DNA from: an uncultured Prevotellaceae bacterium
Lineage (GTDB): Bacteria > Bacteroidota > Bacteroidia > Bacteroidales > Bacteroidaceae
DNA: 64,000 nt
Direction of reading: 5' to 3'
NCBI GenBank assembly: GCA_946407895.1
Contig: CAMJQA010000004.1
Location: 1-64,000, forward strand
The notes under the pieces are model-generated. The model did not search any database. It was given only the letters and a program-made list of their open reading frames with translations, and was not told the origin of the DNA. Position numbers and translations under genes: made by a program. How positions within the stretch are numbered: position 1 is the first letter of the stretch; each line of letters starts with the position of its first letter. Of the stretch, positions 25,329-32,371 are shown piece after piece.

Positions 25329-26450
25329 TTAGTTGAAACGAACTTGTAACTGACACATTACGGCATGACAATCGTCCTGTATAAACATTGTGCCGGGATT
25401 GTTTGCCCTGCCGGTGAGATAGGCGCTCTTATAGACATATTGTACCTGCAGGCGGCACTTCTTGTAGAACCAGTATTGCAGTCCGGCAATAGCCTTGTGC
25501 TGATCCATGCCGCGCGTGGTATTGAAGTTGAAATAGTCGTAGGAGCCTACAAACTCCAGCTGGGGACATCCCAGGGGCACAGCGCCTGTGAGATAGCCGC
25601 CCCGGCTGGTTACGTCGTCGTCATAGCCTTCGATGTATTCGCCATGAGCCTTGAAGGCCTGGCACTTATAGTCGAAGCCCAGTGTCCAGCGGTTTCGCTT
25701 ATAGTTCTGTCCTTTCTGGATGGCGGGGTTATAGACGGAAGCCTGACCGTCCTCCAGAATGCTATGGCCACGGCCTATCTGGCCCGTAGCCACCAGGTTA
25801 AGTCCCGTTGCGGGACGATATTCCAGACGGGCAATGAAATCCTTGAAGTTATTGCCGTCCTTTCGGTTGATACCCTGTCCGTTCATGACGTCCAGCTCGT
25901 AGCGGAACTTGCCATTGTCCGTCTCGCCAAAGAGAGAGAGACCGAGGTCACGGCCATACTGGACGCCCAGGAGAGGATCGCTGCCGCAACCCGTGAGGTA
26001 CGTCACGCCCTCGCTGTAGACATCGATGGCTTCCATAGAGGTGGGGGAGAGGGGGTTCTCGAGAGACAGACCGTTCTTGAACTGGCCCACCCTGACGGTA
26101 AGCGCCTTGTTGCGGGTGATGCGATAGTCTGTGTAGAATTCCTGTACGACGCTCGAGAAGTCGTGCATGAAAAGAAATGACCAGCGGTCGGTAATTTGGG
26201 CATTAGCCCAGAAGAGCACACGTTTGAGTTCAAATGTGTTGGTGCTTGCGCCATTTTGGCGGGTGAAATTGTAGCCGCCCTGTGCATAGCCGTGCAACTG
26301 GATGCGACTGGCAAGTTCCTTTACCCATTTCCTGTCCGTGAAGGACGTGGAGTCGTTTTTCTGGGATGTTTGTCCCATGGCGGCTGTACTGCTGAATATG
26401 GCCAGTGCCACAGCCAGCGTAGCCTTTACGAAGAATAATCTCTGTTTCAT
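25329..26450 (-). CDS. Outer-membrane porin, OprP/OprO-like
   Basis: 373 residues. A cleavable signal peptide ends near AAMGQ. The rest is a 16-strand-type beta barrel with alternating aromatic strands, the family start HGYAQGGYNF, ELKRVLFWANAQITDRWSFLF, a conserved VRVGQFKNGLSLENPLSPTS and a C-terminal Phe-Asn. The family is named for phosphate-selective porins, but in Bacteroidota it is a general or unknown-substrate porin. Gene order (36 bp after the aminotransferase, 23 bp before the symporter) suggests it passes the same solute through the outer membrane. Confidence 0.85.
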   Translation of the reverse strand: MKQRLFFVKATLAVALAIFSSTAAMGQTSQKNDSTSFTDRKWVKELASRIQLHGYAQGGYNFTRQNGASTNTFELKRVLFWANAQITDRWSFLFMHDFSSVVQEFYTDYRITRNKALTVRVGQFKNGLSLENPLSPTSMEAIDVYSEGVTYLTGCGSDPLLGVQYGRDLGLSLFGETDNGKFRYELDVMNGQGINRKDGNNFKDFIARLEYRPATGLNLVATGQIGRGHSILEDGQASVYNPAIQKGQNYKRNRWTLGFDYKCQAFKAHGEYIEGYDDDVTSRGGYLTGAVPLGCPQLEFVGSYDYFNFNTTRGMDQHKAIAGLQYWFYKKCRLQVQYVYKSAYLTGRANNPGTMFIQDDCHAVMCQLQVRFN

Positions 26451-26486
26451 TACTGTTAATATTAAAGGTTAGTTATATAAAAGGTT

Positions 26487-27794
26487 TTATGCGTTGTTCT
26501 GGGCAAACACGGCCATCCGCTCTTCGAGCTGGGCGTATTGATGATCCTCGATGAAGGAGGTGCATACGCGCAGGCCTTCCTGGTGGGATCCTGTGGTGAT
26601 GAGGCTGATGGCACTGACGCCATAGTACATCAATTCGTGGGCGAGCTGGCCGCTGGTCATGCCCGGATAGCCGATGGTGAAGTAGAAGCCGTCGGCCACG
26701 GGCTGCTCTCCATCGCGGTCATAGACGATATGGAAGCCGTGGCGCAGGAAGATGTCCTTCAGCCTCTTGGCCCGCTGCCCGTATACTTTAACCTCGTCTC
26801 GGAAGCGGTATTCTCCGTCGCTGGCTGCGCGGAACATCTCGGCCAGGGCGTATTGGGCTGAATGGCTGGTGCCGCTGCTTAGGGCGTAGAGCATGCGCGT
26901 GGAGAAGACCAGACCGAAGGGCAGTCCCTCGTAGCGGGCTGACAAATCGGGGTAGTGGCGATGGAACAGCTTGTCGCTGATGCACACCACGCCGATGCGC
27001 TCGCCTGCATAGCTGAAGGCCTTTGAGCCGCTGATGAGCAGCATGTAGTTGTCGGTGTAGCGGGCCACGCTGGGCTGGTAGGGAGGCTGGAACGGCTGGC
27101 TGAGGTCTTGCCGGAAGTCCATGGCGAAGTATGCCAGGTCCTCCATGATTACCGCGTCGTATTGAGTGGCGAGTTGGCCGATGATGGACAGTTCTTCCTC
27201 GGTGAGGCAGACCCACGAGGGATTGTTGGGGTTGGAATAGACAATGGCGCAGATGCGGCCCGTGCTGAGGTATTCCTCGAGCTTGCTGCGCAGTCGTTGG
27301 CCGCGATAGTCGTAAACATCGAACGTTTGGTAGCGTACGCCCTGCACCTGGAGCTGCATCTTCTGCACGGGGAAGCCCGGATCGATGAACAGCACGGTGT
27401 CCTTCCGATGGTCAGCCTGCGAGCAGGTGAGGAAGGAGGCAAACGTGCCCTGCATGGAGCCGCTGACGGGCACGCAGCCCTCGGGGGAGACGTCGACGCC
27501 TACGAAGGCCTTCACAAAGCGCGAGGCCTGCCGTTTGAGCTCGGGGTAGCCCTGTATATCGGGGTACTGCGATGCAATGCCGCCCTGTAGGGCCCGCACC
27601 TGTGCCTCCACGCCCACGCGGGCGGCTGGCAGGCCGGGTATGCCCATCTCCATCTTTATGTACTCCACGCCCGAGGCCTGCTCGGCCATGGCAGCCACCT
27701 GTTTAACCTCTCGTATGGTGGCCTTGGCAAAGTCTTGTATGCCGAGCTGGGCTATCAGCCCGTCGACGATATCTTTCCTTATAGGTGTGTCCAT
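26487..27794 (-). CDS. PLP-dependent aminotransferase, class I/II
   Basis: 435 residues from MDTPIRK at 27794. The frame runs ten codons further, but that extension overlaps the -7 box. It is a fold-type I aminotransferase: SNPNNPSW in the PLP-binding middle domain, the Schiff-base Lys in ISGSKAFSYAGERIG and the C-terminal Arg region GLRVCTSF. It moves amino groups between an amino acid and a 2-oxo acid. The N-terminal GIPGLPAARVGVEAQ is not that of the standard AspC or HisC groups, and I cannot fix the substrate. First gene of a unit with a porin and a Na+ symporter. An aromatic or branched-chain substrate would fit the neighbouring ior and paaK genes (inference). Confidence 0.88.
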   Translation of the reverse strand: MDTPIRKDIVDGLIAQLGIQDFAKATIREVKQVAAMAEQASGVEYIKMEMGIPGLPAARVGVEAQVRALQGGIASQYPDIQGYPELKRQASRFVKAFVGVDVSPEGCVPVSGSMQGTFASFLTCSQADHRKDTVLFIDPGFPVQKMQLQVQGVRYQTFDVYDYRGQRLRSKLEEYLSTGRICAIVYSNPNNPSWVCLTEEELSIIGQLATQYDAVIMEDLAYFAMDFRQDLSQPFQPPYQPSVARYTDNYMLLISGSKAFSYAGERIGVVCISDKLFHRHYPDLSARYEGLPFGLVFSTRMLYALSSGTSHSAQYALAEMFRAASDGEYRFRDEVKVYGQRAKRLKDIFLRHGFHIVYDRDGEQPVADGFYFTIGYPGMTSGQLAHELMYYGVSAISLITTGSHQEGLRVCTSFIEDHQYAQLEERMAVFAQNNA

Positions 27795-27821
27795 AACTTT
27801 CTTTTTGTCAGAAACCGGGCG

Positions 27822-27829
27822 CAAAGATA
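27822..27829 (-). promoter_or_regulatory. Promoter of the aminotransferase unit, -7 element
   Basis: TATCTTTG on -, a perfect TAnnTTTG. A start near 27815 leaves about 20 nt of leader before the ATG at 27794. Confidence 0.7.
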
Positions 27830-27989
27830 AACATTATAATGCAGAAAACCGCACGAAAGCGTGAATTTGTTAGCCTTCGTGCGGTTTTTTTCTCCGGGCA
27901 GCCCGTATCGGCCGTCTCCGTGCCGCCGCCGGGGCCTGTTCCATGCCGGGAGTGGTCCCGCCGCCATCGCCTTATTTATTGCAGTCCGT

Positions 27990-28300
27990 GTAACGGGTAT
28001 TGATCGGAGTCAAAAGCTTCTCGCAGACGCGTAACGGGGTATTGATCGGAGTCAAAAGCTTCTCGCAGACGTGTAACGGGGTATTGATCGGAGTCAAAAT
28101 CTTCTCGCAGACGTGTAACGGGGTATTGATCGGAGTCAAAAGCTTCTCGCAGACGTGTAACGGGTATTGATCGGAGTCAAAAGCTTCTCGCAATCGTGTA
28201 ACGGGGATTGATCGGAGTCAAAAGCTTCTCGCAATCGTGTAACGGGGTATTGATCGGAGTCAAAAGCTTCTCGCAATCGTGTAACGGGGATTGATCGCGA
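27990..28300. repeat. 41-42-bp tandem array, eight units
   Basis: Units begin (GTAAC) at 27990, 28031, 28073, 28115, 28157, 28198, 28239 and 28281. Each reads GTAACGGGGTATTGATCGGA then GTCAAAAGCTTCTCGCAGAC. Single-base length changes in the G run break any reading frame, so it is not coding. There are no unique spacers, so it is not a CRISPR array. Confidence 0.92.
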
Positions 28301-28387
28301 TCAATGTCATTCCAATTTTAACATTTCAACAAAAAAACACACGCCCAAGCCCCGCCCATTTGCTTGCCCCGCCCCCAATCCCTCTCC
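28301..28387. other. GC-rich palindromic stretch after the array
   Basis: No gene. From about 28377 it holds CCCTCTCCTCAGAAGGGAGG and then, in the next frame, CTTCTCCCGTCTTCTCGGGAG, resembling the repeat at 6150-6200. Confidence 0.45.
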
Positions 28388-28666
28388 TCAGAAGGGAGGG
28401 GGAATGCTGGCGCCCTTCTTCTCCCGTCTTCTCGGGAGGGGCTGGGGACGGGCTTTTGGGGACGGGCTTTTCCGTACGCTTAGAATTGTCCCGGGCCGCC
28501 CGGGATAGGGGTGTAGTTCGGTCCCCCGCTCTGTGCCAGCATCCTGCATGGCTGCAGCCTGACGATCCGCATGGCGGGCTCCGGCCGTCGCCGCCGTCAT
28601 CATCGCGAGCAGCAGCGCCGTGGCCGCCCGCCTCGCATAGTCTCTGATTAATGTCTTTCTTCTCAT
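28388..28666 (-). CDS. Possible small secreted hypothetical protein
   Basis: 92 residues. The N-terminus (MRRKTLIRDYARRAATALLLAMMTAATAGA) looks like a signal peptide and an A/T-rich stretch precedes the ATG. The C-terminal third is Pro/Arg-rich and runs into GC-rich repeat DNA, so if the protein is real its tail may be repeat-derived. It follows iorB by 91 bp on the same strand. I recognise no family. It may be a chance frame. Confidence 0.3.
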   Translation of the reverse strand: MRRKTLIRDYARRAATALLLAMMTAATAGARHADRQAAAMQDAGTERGTELHPYPGRPGTILSVRKSPSPKARPQPLPRRREKKGASIPPPF

Positions 28667-28757
28667 AATGCTATGAATTAAAAAGGATAAACAGGAGGGG
28701 GATTGCTCCTATACATTATTATATATATAGGGGGGGCAGGTTCTTCCCGGCGCGGGG

Positions 28758-29330
28758 CTAGCCCTGTGCGGCGCGTCCGAGGGCGAGGGCCTTGATGTTG
28801 GCCTCCACGACGGCCTCGCCCTTGCGGCCGAAGATGCGGCGGATGGCGTCTTCCAGCTTGTGGTACTCGAGGCCCAGGGCCTTCTGGGCTGCGCCGAGCA
28901 GGATGATGTTGGCCGAGCGGGGCACGCCGTTGTCCTTGGCCATCTGTTCGATGTCGATGGCAACCAGGTGGCTTATTTCGGAGAGCTCGGCGCGGATATC
29001 TTCGATTGCCGGATAGTTGGGGATGTTTATGAAGGGTGCGCTGGAGGTTATAATCCATCCGTCGCGCTTCAGGTAGGGCAGGTAGCGCAGGGCCTCCATG
29101 GGCTCCATGCTGATGATGACGTCGGCGCCGCCCAGGGCGATCAGGTCGCTGGCGATGGGCTCGCTGCTCAGGCGCAGGTTGGACTGTACGTCGCCTCCGC
29201 GCTGGCTCATGCCGTGCACCTCGGCCTGCTTGATGTATAGGTTCTCGTTCATGGCGGCCTCGCCAATCACGGTGGCGATTGAGAGGATGCCTTGGCCTCC
29301 CACGCCGCAAAGTATAATGTCGGTCTTCAT
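28758..29330 (-). CDS. iorB: Indolepyruvate:ferredoxin oxidoreductase, beta subunit
   Basis: 190 residues, normal for IorB. It starts with the gamma-domain motif DIILCGVGGQGILSIATVIGE and contains AEVHGMSQRGGDVQSNLR. With IorA it converts aryl pyruvates, CoA and oxidised ferredoxin to arylacetyl-CoA, CO2 and reduced ferredoxin, reversibly, in the cytoplasm. It lies 40 bp after iorA. Another long frame here (28678-29310) is a GC-rich shadow. Confidence 0.95.
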   Translation of the reverse strand: MKTDIILCGVGGQGILSIATVIGEAAMNENLYIKQAEVHGMSQRGGDVQSNLRLSSEPIASDLIALGGADVIISMEPMEALRYLPYLKRDGWIITSSAPFINIPNYPAIEDIRAELSEISHLVAIDIEQMAKDNGVPRSANIILLGAAQKALGLEYHKLEDAIRRIFGRKGEAVVEANIKALALGRAAQG

Positions 29331-29370
29331 AGGGAATTCATAATTCTTGATTCATAATTTGCTGCGGGCG

Positions 29371-30981
29371 TCAGGCGTTCGCGGCTTCCTTCTGCTTCTC
29401 CCTGAGGTGTCTGCGCAGGGTCTGTATGCACTCTCGGCGCGGGATGATTACCGAGACGCCTTCGTACTCGATCTCCTCGCGCAGGATGCGGGTGATCTCC
29501 TCCATGTTCTTCGGCAGCGGCACTACAACGCGCACATGCTCTGGTTCTACGCCCAGTCCCAGGCAGATGGCCTCGAACTTGTTCGTGCCTGCCGAGTCCT
29601 GTCCGCCGGTCATGGCCGTGGTGAGGTTGTCGCTGATGATAATCGTGATGGGGGAGTGGTCGTTTACTGCATCCAGCAGGCCGGTCATGCCCGAATGGGT
29701 GAACGTGGAGTCGCCGATGACGGCTATGGCCGGACGAAGGCCTGCATCGGCTGCTCCCTTGGCCATGGTGATGCTGGCGCCCATGTCCACGCAGCTGGCA
29801 ATGCTCTGGAAGGGCGGCAGGGCCCCCAGCGTGTAGCATCCGATGTCGCCGAAGATGCGGGCACCCGGGTACTGGGCGGCTACCTCGTTCAGTGCAGTAT
29901 AGACATCCCTGTGCCCGCACCCGGGACAGAGCTGTGGGGGCCGCGGGGCCAGGTTCTTGGCCGTGCCGTAGGCCTGCTCCTGCCGACGCCCGAAGGCTGC
30001 CGCCACATTGTCCGGCGTGAGCTCGCCCGTGCGGGGCAGATGGCCAGTGAGGCGTCCCTGGACGGGATAGTCGCGCCCGACCAGACCCTTAACCTCCTGC
30101 TCCACCACGGGCTGGCCGTCCTCCACGACCATGATGGCTTGGCACGTCTGTGCAAGGAGCCTCACCTGCTCCTGCGGCAGGGGATATTGCGATATCTTGA
30201 GCACGCTGACGTCGTGGGGCGCACATTCGCGCACATAATTATATCCGATGCCGCAGGCGATGATGCCCAGCCGCGGCTGGCCGTCCTGCTCCAGGCGGTT
30301 GAAGGACGATTCGGCTGCCGACTGCTCCAACTGAGGCTGTTTGTCGATGAGTGCGGCATACTGGCGGCGCGCAATGGCCGGCAGCAGCACCCAGTTCTTG
30401 CCCTCGGCGGGGTGGAGGGGATTCACGGGGCTTGCCTCCGTGCTGACCTGCACCGAGGCGCGCGAATGGGCCAGGCGCGTTACTACACGCAGCAGCACGG
30501 GCAGTCCGGTCTGCTCGGAAAGTTGGAAGGCCAGCCGCGTCATGTCGTAGGCCTCCTGTTGATCCGATGGCTCCAGCACGGGCACCATGGCGAAGCGTCC
30601 GTAGAAGCGCGAGTCCTGCTCGTTCTGCGAGGAGTGCATCGAGGGGTCGTCGGCTGCCACTACAACGAGCCCGCCGCCTACTCCGGTGATGGCAGCGTTG
30701 ACGAAAGCGTCGGCGCAGACGTTCATGCCCACGTGCTTCATGCACACCAGGGCGCGGCGGCCGGCATAGCTCATGCCCAGGGCGGCCTCCATGGCCGTCT
30801 TCTCGTTTGTGCACCAGCGGCTGTGTATGCCTCGTTCCTGCGAGAGGGGGTTCTGCTGTATGTACTCGGTGATTTCGGTTGAGGGCGTGCCCGGATAGGC
30901 ATATACGCCCGAGAGCCCTGCGTGGAGGGCTCCCAGTGCGATGGCTTCGTCGCCCAATAGGAATTTCTTCTCCGTATTCAT
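29371..30981 (-). CDS. iorA: Indolepyruvate:ferredoxin oxidoreductase, alpha subunit
   Basis: 536 residues. N-terminal pyrimidine-binding domain (LLGDEAIALGALHAGLSGVYAYPGTPSTEI), a middle domain, and the C-terminal TPP-binding domain with CPGCGHRDVYTALNEV and DIGCYTLGALPPF. Longer archaeal IorA proteins add a C-terminal part with Cys clusters for two 4Fe-4S clusters. Here the protein ends about 20 residues after ECIQTLRRH and the clusters are absent, so electrons must pass to an outside ferredoxin directly. It follows an omega-amidase gene by 27 bp and precedes iorB. Confidence 0.95.
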   Translation of the reverse strand: MNTEKKFLLGDEAIALGALHAGLSGVYAYPGTPSTEITEYIQQNPLSQERGIHSRWCTNEKTAMEAALGMSYAGRRALVCMKHVGMNVCADAFVNAAITGVGGGLVVVAADDPSMHSSQNEQDSRFYGRFAMVPVLEPSDQQEAYDMTRLAFQLSEQTGLPVLLRVVTRLAHSRASVQVSTEASPVNPLHPAEGKNWVLLPAIARRQYAALIDKQPQLEQSAAESSFNRLEQDGQPRLGIIACGIGYNYVRECAPHDVSVLKISQYPLPQEQVRLLAQTCQAIMVVEDGQPVVEQEVKGLVGRDYPVQGRLTGHLPRTGELTPDNVAAAFGRRQEQAYGTAKNLAPRPPQLCPGCGHRDVYTALNEVAAQYPGARIFGDIGCYTLGALPPFQSIASCVDMGASITMAKGAADAGLRPAIAVIGDSTFTHSGMTGLLDAVNDHSPITIIISDNLTTAMTGGQDSAGTNKFEAICLGLGVEPEHVRVVVPLPKNMEEITRILREEIEYEGVSVIIPRRECIQTLRRHLREKQKEAANA

Positions 30982-31008
30982 ATTTATGATATAGGTATTT
31001 TGTTGTTT

Positions 31009-31752
31009 CTAATCGTTGCTGAGGACGGGGAACTTGCGGCGGAACTCCCGCAGGGCCTCTATGTCGATGTCGGCCGATGCGCAGTCTTCGTGGCCCGGCT
31101 TGCAGGCCGCCAGCTCGTGCCCGTAGGGGTGGATGATGGCCGAGTCGCCGCTGTAGTGGCACTGCGGGTCGCTGCCCACGCGGTTTGCGCCGGCCACGTA
31201 GCACTGGTTCTCAATGGCGCGGGCCCTGAGCAGCGTTTGCCAGGCCAGGCGGCGCTTGGTTGGCCAGTTTGCCACGTAGAGGATGGCGTCGTAGTCGCCG
31301 CGGCACGCGCTCCACTGCGGGAAGCGCAGGTCGAAGCACGTCATGAGCAGGAACCTTGCGCCGCGGAAGGGGACAACTACGCGCTCCCGTCCCGGCGTGT
31401 AGGCGCGGTCCTCGCCGCCGTACTGGAAGAGGTGGCGCTTGTCGTAGGCGGACACGCTGCCGTCGGGTTGCACGAAGAAGAACCGGTTGTAGAAACGTCC
31501 GTCCTCCTCCACCGCCACGCTGCCGGCCACGGCGGCGTCCATGCGGCGAGCCTTCTGGCGCATCCACTGGAGCGCAGGCCCGTCCACGGGCTGTGCCACA
31601 CACTCGGGCTCGGTGCAGAAGCCTGTGGGGAACATTTCCGTGAGCACGCACACGTCGCAAGGGGCCAGCCGGTCCACGAGGCTGTCCAGGTGGGCCATGC
31701 TCTCCTGCGGCTTCATCCAGGCAATGTCGTGCTGTAGTACGGTTATCCTCAT
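31009..31752 (-). CDS. Nitrilase-superfamily amidase, omega-amidase (YafV/Nit2) type
   Basis: 247 residues from MRITVLQHD at 31752; a ten-codon extension would run into the -7 box. The Glu-Lys-Cys triad is visible: Glu in LTEMFPTGF, Lys in YDKRHLF and Cys in LMTCFDLRFP. Members of this branch hydrolyse alpha-ketoglutaramate, alpha-ketosuccinamate or the deaminated forms of other amides, cleaning up after glutamine-dependent transamination. It is the first gene of a unit with iorA and iorB. That places it beside a pathway producing or using 2-oxo acids, with an aminotransferase 3 kb away. Confidence 0.85.
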   Translation of the reverse strand: MRITVLQHDIAWMKPQESMAHLDSLVDRLAPCDVCVLTEMFPTGFCTEPECVAQPVDGPALQWMRQKARRMDAAVAGSVAVEEDGRFYNRFFFVQPDGSVSAYDKRHLFQYGGEDRAYTPGRERVVVPFRGARFLLMTCFDLRFPQWSACRGDYDAILYVANWPTKRRLAWQTLLRARAIENQCYVAGANRVGSDPQCHYSGDSAIIHPYGHELAACKPGHEDCASADIDIEALREFRRKFPVLSND

Positions 31753-31779
31753 TGCTTCTCTTTTTTGTGATAGCAAGTG

Positions 31780-31787
31780 CAAAGTTA
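31780..31787 (-). promoter_or_regulatory. Promoter of the amidase-iorA-iorB unit, -7 element
   Basis: TAACTTTG on -, a perfect TAnnTTTG, with about 20 nt of leader to the ATG. Confidence 0.65.
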
Positions 31788-31891
31788 CGAATAAATTTCA
31801 ATACCGCGTTGCTTTTTGCAGCATTTTTTATGTGATTTTATCCCGTTGCATGTCATTTTGTTGCCGAAAGGGGCAAAAAACGTCCCGATTG

Positions 31892-31923
31892 TTTGGCCGT
31901 TTCGCCCCTGATTCGTAATTTTG
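31892..31923 (+). promoter_or_regulatory. Promoter of the candidate small RNA
   Basis: TTTG at 31892-31895, a 20-bp spacer and TAATTTTG at 31916-31923: a full match to the Bacteroidota -33/-7 consensus on +, with no protein gene downstream for 2.7 kb. Confidence 0.7.
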
Positions 31924-31929
31924 TAGCGC

Positions 31930-32034
31930 GAACAGGTAGAAGACCCTACGCCAACTATATACACGTTGACTACAGGCTAACAATATGAATAACAAAGCGT
32001 AAATAAGCAGTCGGTCATGGCTGCTTATTTTCTT
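31930..32034 (+). ncRNA. Candidate small RNA, about 105 nt
   Basis: The stretch starts 7 nt after a consensus promoter and ends in a terminator: AATAAGCAG pairs with CTGCTTATT (32002-32029) around a 10-nt loop and is followed by a T-rich run. In between are short stems (GTAG/CTAC, CAAC/GTTG) and a five-codon frame, ATG AAT AAC AAA GCG TAA, at 31985. No + gene follows, so it is not an attenuator of a visible gene. I do not recognise 6S, SRP or RNase P features. Expression and family are untested inference. Confidence 0.5.
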
Positions 32035-32371
32035 GGGCTGTCCTGTCCTTGTCTGCAGGTCCTGACAAGGCAAAAGGGGTGAAAGGCCTATACGGATGGT
32101 ATATGGGCTTTGTACATAAGCGAAAGATGCGTTAAGCCGGATGGAATGCCGTCTCCTGTCGCTTTATGAGGCCTTGCCGGAATGCGCTGGCGATGAGGGA
32201 AGTGGCGGGGCGTCCGCCCATAATCCACGAATGGCCTCCCGCGCAGGGGTCCCGTGCCAGCAGTCCTCTCCTCATTACGTTGGTGAAGCCCGAACGGGCA
32301 GAGTGTGGGCTGGTGGGCTGGTGGGCCCGTGGGTCTGGTGTGTCTGGCGAGTCTGTGGGGGCCTGCCCTCC
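32035..32371. other. Gene-free stretch between small RNA and dsbD
   Basis: No credible gene. It is the region downstream of the dsbD stop, with GC-rich sequence (GCTGGTGGGCTGGTGGGCCC) and no clear terminator. Confidence 0.4.

Noticed and set aside
27972-28193. 73-codon frame with 14-residue repeats (VCEKLLTPINTP)
   Set aside because: Translation of the 41-42-bp array; single-base length changes break the frame between units.
27990-28300. CRISPR array
   Set aside because: The whole unit repeats with no unique spacers, and no cas gene is near.
28678-29310. 210-codon frame in another register over iorB
   Set aside because: Arg/Pro/His-rich shadow; iorB shows clear family motifs.
30239-31204. 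321-codon frame spanning iorA and the amidase
   Set aside because: Arg/Ala-rich shadow across two real genes.
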